Assembly (NCBI GenBank): GCA_002224055.1
Contig: AZLU01000162.1
Location: 31,000 to 94,999 of the forward strand
From: Pezizomycotina sp. ARF18
Taxonomy: Eukaryota > Ascomycota
DNA: 64,000 nucleotides
Direction: 5' to 3'
Below, piece by piece: positions 36,611 through 48,487 of this stretch. Below the pieces are notes generated by a model that saw only the letters and a program-made list of their open reading frames with translations, was not told where the DNA came from and searched no databases. The translations under genes and the position numbers were made by a program. Every line of letters begins with the position of its first letter. Positions within the stretch are counted from its first letter, which is position 1.

Positions 36611-37736
36611 ATTCATTCCACTCGATCGATTAGAGGTTTCCCTGATACGGTAAAAACCCCCTGAAGCTTGAGAAAAAATCAAACGTTCAATTCGCTTTCT
36701 AAAAACTGGCGATTAGATGGAAGGATGGTAAATATATAGATGAAGAAAGATCCGTTATTCTAGATGGAACTGTTGAAGGTCTTGGTGGTAGCTAATATCT
36801 TATTTATTATTTGTTTGTTATTGTTCAATAATAATAATAATAATATTATAATAATAATAATACTAATTAATTCTTCCCTGTCATTAATCTATATATCAAT
36901 AAATTAGGTCGTTGTTGGGGGTAAATAATAACGAGCGAAACCCGTGTCGCAACTTTCCGACGCGACTACCGACCGCCGACTACCGCAAAAATCTTATTAA
37001 TGGCGGTGCTATCGCGTGATATGACAAATGTGGCAGAGCTGGTGTGGCTTGTGAGCACATCCACGTCCCACACAATGATCAAGTAGTATCTCACCAAGTC
37101 TACAGAAAGCACGACAACGCCGCCTATCAAGTACGATTTTAAAATATATATTAGTTATTGATCCTAGAAGATGTATCAAGGTATTTGAGAGTTTAGGATT
37201 TAACGATTGTATCATGTTTTGTTTGATTGTAGTAAACGGATCAAATTGATAAGTCCTCTTTTACGGCGTACGCAAGTATGTTTTTCCCCAGTATAATTTT
37301 TTAGTGGGTATAAAAATTTAGGCGCACATTTTAGCAGTCACAAACGGCCCAGAACCCATCCAACCTCATTCAGTGCCGGAACCCAGGTCAGGCCTTGTCA
37401 GTCCCTTTCTAGTAGTAGTCGCAGAAGCTAAGTAGCTAATCGCTAGCAGCTTCAATTCTCTCTTTTTCCCCTCTAAGCTGTTATCGGATATATATCGAAA
37501 ATTTGAGGGTGCTAATCAGAAAAAAAAAAAAAAAAAGAAAAAAAAAAAAAAAAAATTGGACCAAAAGTGAAAAGTAGGGTCTGCCGGCGAGCAGCAAAAA
37601 AAAAACAACCAACCACCAAGCCCGTCAAAAAAAACACCCCCCAAATTTCATCAAAAATCTTTCTGAGCTCGACTTCCTCCACGACCATCCATTTTCCAAT
37701 CATTTTCGCCTCAAAACAATCATTAAAGAGCTCATC
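36611..37736. promoter_or_regulatory. Divergent promoter interval, CH-like gene / NAC beta
   Basis: Contains AAT-type repeats at 36.82-36.87 kb, a poly(A) stretch at 37.52-37.56 kb and an A/C-rich 5' UTR before the NAC beta start. No coding signal is seen. Confidence 0.45.
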
Positions 37737-38548
37737 ATGGATGCCGCAAAGTTAGCAAAGTTACAGGCTTCCGTCCGTATTGGTAAGTCCTTATATTGGT
37801 GCCCACCTTTGAAGATTGTTGGGTCTATTCAGATAGAAGTTGTTTGTAGATACTAACAGTTCACTGTATCCCAGGGTATGTTTTTTTTTTTTTTTTTTTT
37901 GTGCACCTCGTAGTTCTGAGCGACAGTCGATCATTGAAAGAAGAAGCATATTTTGGGGATATATTGGTTGACAAGTTTGGTTGTTGGGAATAATTTAGTG
38001 GAAAGGGAACCCCGCGAAGAAAGGTCAAGAAGGTCCACAAGTCCGCCGGTACCGACGACAAGAAGCTCCAGACGTCGCTCAAGAAGTTAAATGTTCAGCC
38101 GATCCAAGCTATAGAAGAGGTCAACATGTTCAAGGAGGATGGAAATGTCATCCACTTTGCCGCACCAAAAGGTTGTTATGCGCTCTCTTGTTGTATACCG
38201 CGGGAATTGATCTCTGTGGATTTTTGCTGGGAGTTTACTTCTGTGAAGGGGATTCAGTTTATAACATGGACGCTTTACTTATTTGCTTTTACTTTCTCAT
38301 TTAGTTCACGCTTCGGTCCCGGCCAACACCTTCGCCATCTACGGTGCCGGAGAAGACAAGGAGCTTACTGAGCTTGTCCCAGGAATCTTGAACCAACTGG
38401 GTCCTGACTCGCTGGCCTCGCTCAGGAAGCTCGCGGAGAGCTATCAGAATCTCCAGAAGAAGGAGGACAGGAGGACAAAAAGGAGGAGGACGATGATGAC
38501 ATCCCCGACCTGGTTCCCGGCGAGAGCTTTGAGGGCAAGGTGGAGTAA
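37737..38548 (+). CDS. EGD1: Nascent polypeptide-associated complex subunit beta
   Basis: Beta subunit of NAC, which sits at the ribosome exit tunnel and shields nascent chains. The start [16 protein letters not shown] is followed by the ribosome-binding basic motif [15 protein letters not shown]. The NAC domain follows ([20 protein letters not shown], then [14 protein letters not shown]), and then [20 protein letters not shown]. The C-terminal acidic tail ends [16 protein letters not shown] with TAA at 38546-38548. The tail is reached only if one base is restored near 38.47 kb. Proposed exons are 37737-37782, a single base at 37875, 37999-38171 and 38305-38548. With the one-base exon the phases agree throughout and yield the family's [10 protein letters not shown]. 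Without it one base is missing. Confidence 0.92.
37783..37998 (+). other. Two adjacent introns flanking a one-nucleotide exon in NAC beta
   Basis: Intron 1, 37783-37874, has donor GTAAGT, a perfect branch site TACTAAC at about 37852 and acceptor CCCAG. One G (37875) follows, then a second donor GTATGT. Intron 2, 37876-37998, ends AATTTAG with a TTGAC branch-like site. Joining G (exon 1), G (37875) and T (exon 3) gives the Gly codon expected at this position. The alternative is a single 216-base intron plus one deleted base. Confidence 0.5.
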
Positions 38549-39581
38549 TTCGCATGGATATAATACGACAAATTAAAAAAAAGAAAAAAAAAATTGGTCT
38601 GGAACAATTGGAAAACGGAAATTTATTTAGCAGGTTTTGGAGCCATGGGGTTATATCTCTTCTTTTTTCGTCATCCTTTTTTCACCTTTCCCTTCTTTAT
38701 TCGTCCTCACGGTGTTCTAAACAATTCATCCATTGAGCACTCATTTTGTTGTCTTGATAATCCTCGGCAACATTTGGGTTTAGAACAATACATCCCCTCC
38801 AAAATTTGTTCCGGTATTCCGTGAGCATGGACACCTCTCAAACAAACATCTATTCCATTCTATCTAACGATGTACGCTTTTTTCAAAGGTATCACTGGAA
38901 GTCTGTTCTACTAACCATTATTTTCCCTTCTTCTTTTACTTCTAAACAACTGTAATTAATACTCGTTTTTCCTTTTTTTTGTTTCCCTTATACGCTGTCC
39001 CTAAATTTCGTTGCTCCGCATTTTTCTCTCTCAAGTCTTCATGATCACATTTCCTTCTACCTCTTATCCAAACCTTCCCATCTTCATACGTTAATTCTCA
39101 GAGCATCGAAATAACACAAAGAGGAGAATACAAGGCCATAACGCCTTCAGGATGGAATGAAACAAATACCAAAGTATTACGTGAACAAATGTTTCGTGGC
39201 CACAGAATTCAAAAGCGAAAACAACCCACTGGTATTTGGTATTGAAGTGCATAGAAACTAATAATACACATTACCTTCAATTCGTCACGATGCACTTATT
39301 TTTCCCGCCAGTCCACCTGCCCCTAGTAAAGTGTAAAAGACCAAACCACCTTCAGTAACAAGAGAATATTAATACATGATATTTGCATAAGGTCTCAAAA
39401 GATAAGAAACAATTGACCGACAGATAGATCGTCCTTGTTCTATCCAGCCGATCAACCAATCGTTCGAAACAAAATGAATAATAAAAAATTCGAATCCAAT
39501 TCGTGTGCTTAAACGAATGAGAACAAAAGCGCCTCGCAAATACTATTTTCTCCGCTCAATATCTACCTGCTTTCCGGAGCA
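38549..39581. other. Convergent intergenic interval
   Basis: T-rich 3' flanks of NAC beta and the pyruvate carrier gene. No coding signal or RNA gene is recognised. Confidence 0.6.
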
Positions 39582-40163
39582 CTACTTTGCCTTGTTAGGC
39601 TCTTGCGCCGGCGGGAGCTGCGCTAAGATGGGATGCGCCTCCTGCATCTTCTTTAGCTGCTGCTGATACATTACGATCCTGCTAACTTGGACCGTACCGA
39701 CGCCCGCTAGGAAGAAGTTTACGGCGGCCAACCTATATAAATCAAAAATAAAGTCAGCATATATTCAATATAAACTACTTCCCATCCAACATATTTTCTG
39801 GAGAACTATTCAAGGTGTATTGTGATGAAAACGCACAGGTAGTTCTTCGGCTTGATGATCAGGCACCACCTCGTCCATATCGCGCCGGTGCAGAGGAGGG
39901 CGAAGTTCTGGGTGAGAGATAGGTTCTCGACGGGTCTCTTGAAGTCGTTTATGCCGGCGAAGACGATGGCCCATTTCATAATCGGCCTACGGTTAAGATT
40001 GAAAGTTAGCGGTGAGAGGTTTCTCGCTGGATTGATCCATTTTCGCCTTCGTCGAGGGATGTTTGGCATGATAGTTGCAAGAATCTTACCCAGAAGTGGA
40101 CGGTTTTAGTCCGACTTCGCTCGTCCAGAGCCTCTGGAATACGCTGCCGGCGCCGGTGGACAT
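39582..40163 (-). CDS. Mitochondrial pyruvate carrier subunit (Mpc2/3 type; frames broken)
   Basis: Small inner-membrane protein that pairs with Mpc1 to import pyruvate into the mitochondrial matrix. The start MSTGAGSVFQRLWTSEVGLK at 40163 precedes HFW (frame restored by one A in an A4 run). After an intron comes MKWAIVFAGINDFKRPVENL, then the second membrane helix LTQNFALLCTGAIWTRWCLI. After a second intron follow LLAAVNFFLAGVGTVQVSRI and the tail LAQLPPAQEPNKAK, with stop at 39582-39584. The HFWAP-x-MKW and second-helix Trp motifs are characteristic of MPC proteins. The Asn-Phe-Phe and C-terminal length suit the Mpc2/Fmp43 branch better than Mpc1. A second slip, two bases, lies at the start of exon 2. 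Confidence 0.85.
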
Positions 40164-40610
40164 TGTGAAGGATTGGAGTGGAGGAGGAGGAGGGAATAGG
40201 CGGGAAAGGCGTTCAAGGGAAGGCGATTGTGATGCTCAAGGCGAGAGACGGTGGAGGAGGAATTTGCTTTCTGGTGATGTTGATGTGATGTTGTTTTCTG
40301 CAAAAGAAGTAAAGTCAAATTGAAAGTCCGAGATAAATCCGTAGCTTAAATTACGTTATTGCCCAACAAAATTTCTGAGTTATAAATTTGCGTGAGTAGG
40401 GGTGAAAAAATTAAAAAAATATCGGCCGGGGCTAAAAAAGCGTAAGCACCAATCAAATGCCGCCGTAATCGGAGAAGCCTAATCCGATATCCCAAACCTC
40501 TTCTTTTATACAATCTTTTGTGCTACCATAGAACAGCATTACTTTTCTTATTGAAATCCTTCCACCGCAAAAAAACCGCCCGCCGCACACGCCGACCGCA
40601 TTCCGATATC
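40164..40610. promoter_or_regulatory. Shared divergent promoter, pyruvate carrier / complex I B8
   Basis: 447 bases separate the two divergent start codons, close enough for a single nucleosome-depleted region to serve both genes. Both products act at the mitochondrial inner membrane. I see no specific factor site that I can name. Confidence 0.5.
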
Positions 40611-41302
40611 ATGGCGTCCAAGTATGCTTTCTCAAAGACGCTGAGGGAGCTTCGCTTCCTGCTCTGCCAGACGAGCGAAGCAAGCTCGCCTCTACGGTAA
40701 AAAACAATAATTACCCTAGGGTCCAATTGAGACCGATTCCCGGTTTGCTGCGCTAAAAAGCTTTAACAATTGCTAACCGTCATGCCTTATCGACCAGGTC
40801 ATTCATCACGAGCCAGTACCCGGCCATGAAGAAGCAGAACCCGAACATCCCGATTCTGATAAGAGAGGCATCCGGCGTCCAGCCACGGATGATTGCGCGC
40901 TTTGGTACGACTCCACCTCCAAATTGAAGTCCACACCAGACTTTCTCTTGCCATGCGATTTCACATGATCATTCAGCGTAGCTAGCTTCTTCTCGTGCTT
41001 CCTGTGGCGCTTGCGGGCTGCAAGTGCGCTGGATGAGCTGCGAACAGAACACAGACGACAATTGCCAAAATTGCTTGCAAATTTATCCTACTCCTTCTCT
41101 TTCACCGCCAATTACTAACGTCTGATACTCCATCTTCACAGAATTCGGAAGGGAATCGCAACTACAGCTTCAAGGGTTATCGGAGAAGGAGATCGAGGAC
41201 AAAGTGTCGACAGTGGTGAAGGGTCTTAATCAAATACCATTAATGAACAACCATTTGCGTCCTGATTTTCGATATCAAGTTTTACAAAAACAAAATAAAT
41301 AA
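40611..41302 (+). CDS. NADH:ubiquinone oxidoreductase B8 subunit (10.5 kDa, NDUFA2 type)
   Basis: Accessory subunit of respiratory complex I with a thioredoxin-like fold, on the matrix arm. Exon 1 (40611-40696) reads MASKYAFSKTLRELRFLLCQ. Exon 2 (40798-40904) reads SFITSQYPAMKKQNPNIPIL and IREASGVQPRMIARF. Exon 3 (from 41142) reads EFGRESQLQLQGLSEKEIED and KVSTVVKGL. The phases fit without any frame correction, which is unusual in this window. As read, the frame runs on for about 23 codons beyond the usual end of the family to TAA at 41300-41302. The true stop may be near 41.23 kb, with one base lost. Confidence 0.9.
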
Positions 41303-43494
41303 ATAAAAACTAAACAGTTCAAGTCACCCGAATAGTGCTCCGATAAGCCTGAAAATGGTACGGAGTTCGGTTTCCGTACATTAGTTCTACTGTACATATC
41401 TATTATAATTCGAGCCGATATGAGCCTTCTGCTTTCGGATAGCGTTAGCATTCAGGATATCTTGCCTACGCCATCATTCTTTTTCTTGGGTTTGTTCTTA
41501 TTCTTGTGGTACAGCATGCGGAATTGTTTGGCTGGCATATGTATCAAAGCGTCACGCTTAGAGGATCCCAAAAATTAAGGAACGAGTAGTTATATTATAG
41601 TCTTCGCGTAATGCTCACTAGGCAATCGACGTCTGCTGTTTCGAAAGGGCCATTTAGCAATTTACGGCATATAAAAGGAAATTTTGGTTCATGTACAATG
41701 GGAATATCAGTGAAAAAGGATATTACCTATACCAATCATGCCAATTACGCAAAGTAAGTGCGTGAATGCAATTAAACATTAACCGTTCTCGATGTTCCAG
41801 CTTACGAATAAGATGTTTTCTTTCTACCGTGATCATTGAGTCTCTCGACCCTTTATTCTAAGACCTTTTCCTACGAGACATTTTCTTATATATCTGGTAT
41901 TTCTTTTGTCGCTGGAGCAAATGTGCTATATAACGAAACGTCTAGACCCACCAACATGGAAACACCCCCCCCCCCCCTCCAAAAAAAAAAAAAAAGGCAA
42001 ACCTTCCAAGACTCTGCACCCGCTGAGATTCTCGGTTGTTATAGCGGGGGAAAAGATAGGAATGGGGAGAATCATGTTGAATTTGTATAATGAAATCCCT
42101 ACTACTGTATATATCAGAGCTACTTACTAGATATCGTCGCTATCTATTCTCCACTTCTTTGCTCTCTCTGAATTTCGACTTAATTCCCTCCTCTTTTAAT
42201 TCTGCCGATTTACCCTTTTATCTTCTGCAAGCACGCGCGGCCAATTGCCCTCGTCGTTGAAAATTTTTACTCAAGTATCTATTAAAAAAAAAAAAAAGAA
42301 AAAGAAGCAAAATACGCCATCGAGGTGTGAAGATCAATCGCAGAGACATGCGCTGAGCAAAACAGCTTTGACCTCACCTGGACCTCGCTGTTGTGGTTGG
42401 CTGGCGGTTTATCTATAGTAGATTTTGTTTTTTTTTTTTTTTTTTTCTAGCTGAAAGGGGGGGGGGGTTTGGGTCGCCTTTCACCCATTTGGGTAGAGGG
42501 GAGAGATTAAATTGTGTTCCAGTCTCGGTTTTAGGGATCCGATGCGTGGGGCAAGGCCTACTGTAAATACTTAATTAGTATCAATTTTAGCAGCAAAAAA
42601 GGAATGTCTTGTTTTTCAACTGGGTCTGGGTTTCGTGCCAATACATCATCGTTTTTCTTTTCTCCCACTCTCCCATTATTTCCCCCCTTTAGGCCTATTG
42701 CACTCGTATATGTAATTCTTCACACTACTTGTTACTAGTACTACTAGTAGTAGTACTACACCATTATTATTATTTCTGCTATTTTGTTGTCTCTTCCTTT
42801 TTTTTACTTTTCTCTTTCTATCTTGATTTTTTTTTTTTTTCTCTCAACGTTTTCTTCTCTTCTTCTTCTTCGCTCCTAAATTCATTTCGATCACAATTCA
42901 TTTCTTTTTTGTTATCGAAAATATATCAAGTCACAGATTTTCATTGTTATTTCTCTCCTTGCTTACCCATCCATCCCCTTTATCTCACACATATTGACAC
43001 TGAATAGGTTTCTTTACCTCTCATTCCTTAAAATTTTTTCCCTTCTCCCCCAATAGTGCGTCAGACAGCATTGTGCTTCCTGGCGGGAAAAACAGGGAGC
43101 AGTACCTGCGTCCAATTCCATTCCAGCGCGAAAAGAAGAACGAAGGAAGGGAAAGAATCTGCAGACCAAGCACCGACTGTTCAATTCCGAACTTTGAACC
43201 TGCATTAGACCGTTGGTATTACTTGCATCGTCCCTACACCCTTCTAATCCCTTACAACCCTCGCTTCGGATATTTCTAGTCAGCGGCTCGAATAAAAGAG
43301 GGAAAAAGGCGACACTCGAATCCCCGATACGACCTTGTGAGTATATTAGTTCTTCCAACTCGCGCCCGCCTTACCATTTTTCCCACTTCCGTGTAAGAAA
43401 AGAAAAAGGGTTTTGTGGAGGGATTTTTTTCTATTTTTTATGCGCCGTAATTTTGCGACAGGAATCGGCGGGACAAGAAAGGAAAGACACGAAG
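41303..43494. other. Non-coding interval
   Basis: Contains a C-run followed by an A-run (41.96-42.0 kb), a T-run and G-run at 42.43-42.47 kb, and a near-palindrome of CTAGTA words at 42.73-42.76 kb. A long T-rich stretch before the WD40 gene is probably 5' UTR. No conserved coding sequence is seen. Confidence 0.55.
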
Positions 43495-43835
43495 ATGGCG
43501 CCGGTGAAGAGTCTGGGTGCCGCCGTAGCATCAACACAATCGACATCATCAAGATCACCCCCACTAAGGGTCAACGTCAACTCGGGAATACCTCTCATCA
43601 AAGTCACTAAAAACCAGAGCGTCGAAGCTTTACACGAAACGCCGTCGCCCGTGCCTGGAAGCGGCAGTCCGACTTTGACTCGAGATAGGTCGGCCGAAAA
43701 TGGTACTATACTTCGTATACCTGAATTGTGTTGTTTTTTTTTGTTTCCGTCCCCTGAAATGACCTCATATTTGGCGCCACTGCTGCTTCAACATCCCGTG
43801 ATTTTTTTTAGAGACGTTAATATTGGGGTGAACCT

Positions 43836-43873
<38 letters not shown>

Positions 43874-46800
43874 CCTATGACCGCACGTAATTGAAATTCA
43901 AAAAGGACAGGAATAAAAGGGAAATGTCGTTAAGAAAGCGTATTTTCCTTTGTGTGGGGTGAAGTTGCAATCGAACTGGTCAGAGTGAGAAAAGCCGACA
44001 CTCGATAAAGACGAAAAATGGCACGAAAATAGCTCGATATCGTTTACGAATGGGAGAAAATAAGAAAAATTAAGAAAAAGAATGGACATTGAATATTAAA
44101 CTATAATACATACGACGCAGACGATCATATGATAATATTTTTTTTGGTCTTCTTCAGCTCAAGACAAAGGGAGATGCTAACCCGTTCAAGTTCATACAGA
44201 ATCCAAGGATCCGGGTTCTCCGGTAAGCCCCCAGACTAAGTCCCAATCAAAAGCGTGTCCGTTTCCGACGACATCCGGAGAGTCGCCCAAATCGCCCACA
44301 CGCAACCAATCATGGAGACAGGAAAATGTGAAAAATGATGCTAGGGTAGATCCTTTGTCGCTTCATATCTTGAAAAGGACCGGTACTTCTGGTACTATTC
44401 CTCAGAGCATGAGAGTGAATACCCAGACTCCCTTCCCATATTGGAACCGAAGATTCTACAGATCCTTCGTCGAACACGGCCCCGCAAGGTCATCGACTGC
44501 CCTCAAGCGAAAAGGAGCGATACTATATCTAAAAAGTCCGTGCTCTATCTATATCGGGATTCCTGCTTATTTTTGAGATTTGCCTTTCCTCTCTTGAGAT
44601 ATTGTATCTCTCTTGGCTGTTACCAGTCATACACGCCAATGTCCGCTAAGCCATTGGGAAATTCTTGTGACAATATATCTTACCTATTATTCATACCTTC
44701 AAAAGTTCAATCTTTTATGATTCATCGGGTTCTGGAAAAAGAAAAAAAGGAGAGGGAGAACAACCTCAAAAGAACACACTCCTTCCAGAGCAAAAGAACG
44801 AATAATAATCGAACATGTGCTTCTAGAGGCGCATGTATACTTTCTTTCTTTCCAACGCTGCCTCTTTTTTTTCCACCTTCCACCCACCGCTTCCGTAGAA
44901 TTCGTGCGCGTGACATCGCAGTCTTTCTCACTTCGGAAATACTAACTTGTGGGTCTAGAAAAGGTGTATCGTTCCTAAGCAGATTCATGGGCAAAAGAGG
45001 GAAGAAGAGGAGGAAGAAGTCGATGAAGAAGACTCTTTCGGGAATGAGCAGCGGACAGAGGGTATAGATGCGGCGGTGTTTTCACAGCCCATAGGTTAGT
45101 ATCCTTCGGGAAGAAAAATAGCTCAACATTCTTATAGAAAGTTACCATTCTAACATACTATAATATAGGTTTTAAACCTCAGTTTCCGCACCTCCGAAGT
45201 ATATCAGGGTATCTAGTCCTATTTACAATTCTTATCTTACTTAAGCTTCAGAACCTTGAAATCATTACCCCTTCCAGTGCTGTGACGACGGTCACTAACC
45301 CGTAAGACAGGTGCGGGGATATAATAAACCCAAGCGGGACTTTAACCGATTATTTCTTGCTCAAGAGCTCCAAAGAAGACGGGATTCGAGGATGATGCAG
45401 CTTCGGTTAAAGGTTCGATAAATCCCAGCTCGTCCCAGACTTCCCTCGCACTTCCGAGGCACAAAGCGGCGCAATATGGGCTATGAATTCAGCAAGGATG
45501 GAAGATATCTTGCCGCTGGAGGTCAAGATATGGTAGTGAGCGTATGGGAGGTATTAGCATCTCCTGAGGATAGGGCTGCTTTCGAAAAGGAGGAGGATGG
45601 CTTCGATACGGATACGCGTGCTGGTTCTATATATAATGGCTCGACATACAACGGATCCATTTATAACGGTAACACTAAAGGTGGCACTAGACTTAGCTGC
45701 CCCGTCTTCCGAGGCGAGCCGATACGACAATATGTTGGCCATACTGCTGATGTTTTGGATCTCAGTTGGAGCAAAGTAAGTCTTATTGCTTCTGCGAGGC
45801 ATTTTTATGTTGTGTCCACGTAACTTACTCGTCGTTTCATTTCTTTTTTCTTCTTCCAGAATAATTTTCTATTATCTTCATCCATGGATAAAACTGTAAG
45901 GTTATGGCATATGAGTCGCAAGGAATGCCTTTGCGCGTTCCAGCATAGCGATTTCGTGACTTCGATCGTTTTCCATCCCCGCGATGATAGGTTTTTCCTT
46001 GCTGGATCTTTGGATTCGAAGTTACGGTTATGGAGTATTCCTGACAAGAGCGTCGCCTATTATGTGGAACTGCCGGATTTGATTACCGCCGTCTCATTCT
46101 CTCCGGACGGCAGGATAGCCATTGCTGGCTGCCTGAGTGGACTTTGTTTATTCTACGAGACCGAGGGGTTAAGATATCACACACAGATTCACGTTCGTTC
46201 TTCCACGGCCGTAATGCGAAGGGCAGTAAGATCACAGGGATTGAAGCGTCAAATTTTCCTCCCGGTGACCCTAATGGCGAAATCAAGTTGCTCATTACAA
46301 GCAACGATTCTCGTGTACGGCTGTACACTGAGAGACAAAAGTATAGAGACAAAATTCAAGGGCTACGAAAACACTTGCAGCCAAATCCATGCAAGCTTTA
46401 GTGACGATGCAAAATACGTCATAAGCGGCAGCGAAGACCGCAAGATATAATATGGAATACTCAGCCGGGACATTCGGAAAAGAAACAAAACGACCGGTAG
46501 AATATTTCGAAGCCCATCCTGCGATAGTCACAGTTGCTATAATGGCACCAACAAAAACGAAGCAGCTCCTCAGTGCATCCGGCGATCCTATATTTGATCT
46601 CTGTAACCCTCCACCTGTCACTCTGATATCTCGTTCGGAATCATTTTGCTTCGTCGAGAAAGGTACGGCGGTCGGAGGAACTGCCGGAATCTCGAAATTT
46701 GAGAAACACCGACGGAGCACCACCAACGCCACCGAGGACAGCTGGTGGAGAAAAGAAAGCCCCGCGGCGACGAATAAAGCAGAGGAGTCTCCTGCGTATT

Positions 46801-47682
46801 TGGCTCGTTGTGCGCACCCGGTGGTAATATAATCGTCAGTGCTGATTATACTGGAAAGATCAAAGTCTTCAGACAAGATTGTGCCTTCTTAAACGGAAAA
46901 ACGAGTCTTGGGAAACCTCATCCACGTTCTCCAGACGAATTGGCACAGGTTTATTTAGCGGTCCTGGAAGACGAGGCTCGGCTACTCAAACCCCAGATAG
47001 GATACTCTCCTGGCGCAATTCGATATCTAGCAACCATAGTTTGGAAACTACCCGAGTTCTCTACGGAGCGGGCGGGCAGCAACTATTGACAGTCATGGTC
47101 TTGCCGCTCGCAACCGGAGCACCTCGCCGAACCAGTCCATCTCACGCTTGTCTATGAAATCTGGCGGTGTTTCTGCAAACGGTACTCCGCCAACGGTGCG
47201 GCTGTTACCGCGCATTCGAAACTTCAGGCTTCTCAGACGCCATTAAGAGGAAGAGCAGACTCTGCAGCATCAGAAGCCTCGAGAAAGTCGAACGCCAAAT
47301 CTCTCAACCAAAGTGCGCCGGAAGTGAAGCACATCCCAAGTAATAACCTTGAAAAATGCACAAGGTCCAAACCGAAGACAATCTCCTATACATGTCAGAT
47401 ACAGGTCAGTCATTTCAGTTCTATAATCTATCGACGCAACTCAAACGGACGCGGGATATCTCTCTCCCAGGGACTGGATAGGCGGCTCTCTAACGTGACC
47501 ACAGACGAAAGCTGTGGCGAATTCACCAGTGATAGCGACAGCGAGCAGATGAAGTGTAAAAAGTATGTCATACATCTTCCTTTTCCTTATTAACTATCTT
47601 CGAGAAGCCCATCTTGCTAAAATTTTGGAAATCTAGATGCAATGGCACATCATTCAGGGCGAGGAAGTTTAAAGTCCGGTGA
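43495..47682 (+). CDS. WD40 repeat protein, WDR44/Dgr2-like (frames broken)
   Basis: Large WD40 protein resembling animal WDR44 and yeast Dgr2/YMR102C; the WDR44 group binds Rab11, but the fungal role is little known. The start [20 protein letters not shown] opens a disordered N-terminal region that continues after an intron-rich segment with [14 protein letters not shown] (about 44.18 kb). The propeller begins SGAIWAMN, then [20 protein letters not shown] (45.48 kb). Blades follow: [59 protein letters not shown]; and [13 protein letters not shown] late blade reads [20 protein letters not shown] (46.83 kb). The tail ends with an intron (acceptor before 47636) and [14 protein letters not shown], stop 47680-47682, which keeps a Cys pair (K-C-K-K-C). 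Multiple single-base slips occur, one at 45.485 kb where AATTTC appears as AATTC. Confidence 0.78.
43837..43871. repeat. Poly(A) tract, 35 A, inside a WD40-gene intron
   Basis: Run of 35 A between the first coding exon and the next recognised exon of the WD40 gene. Confidence 0.95.
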
Positions 47683-48487
47683 AGCAAACTTGTTTGCACA
47701 AAGTAAGTCTTCTAAAATCAATTTTGAATTTGGGGACTAGCTGTTGATTTCATTCGATTTACAGGTGTAATACGATCGTATAAGCTCTCCGTACTCTTTA
47801 AATTCAACCACTGGCTGAAGTTTTGTAACCTTTGCCATTTTAGTAAATATTTTCCTTTGTCCATAATTTTCCGATAATCTTTATAATTTCATGGAGTGGC
47901 GGCCTTCTGAACTTTCATGTGACAGTGATTTCTTTCGGTGCTTTTATTTACTTCCCAAGCTTCTGTCCCCTCATTTCTCTCCCCAGTTTCATATAATATT
48001 TACGGCGAGTGTACGATAGTCCGAAGACTTCCTTCCTCTTCCCTTTTCCCTTTGTTTATCTCAGCATGAGGATTATCGCCGTCAATGCAGGCAATCCGAG
48101 CTTAAAGTTATTGTACAATAATTTCTTTTTTGCATGCATGCCTTGGCTAAGTTAGCGAGCTTTATATTTGACTTCTTTTTCGATAATTCGTTTCATATCT
48201 TTGGAGCTGTCTGGAATCAGTTGCGACAGCTTATATGAAAATACTTCGATATTTTTACGATCTGGTTTATGACATGGTTTCAAAAGTTTTGGACTGCTTC
48301 TGCTTGAATTACCTTTTGGGATCGCTTTTTAAGTTTAGTGCATTGTCTATTTTACAAGAAACGGATAAAAACCCATACGCATCAACGTTATAAAATAACG
48401 AAGAATCAATAATGAAATATACATGATATACAAGTGACCTATTGGCCAATTACCCTATATGTTTTTTTACTTCCCCCTATTTCTTTC
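47683..48487. other. Convergent intergenic interval
   Basis: 3' flanks of the WD40 and RRP5 genes. AT-rich, with no coding or RNA signal recognised. Confidence 0.6.

Noticed and set aside
45405-45430. GGTTCGA box resembling a tRNA B box
   Set aside because: No acceptor or anticodon stems around it. It lies in the coding sequence of the WD40 gene.
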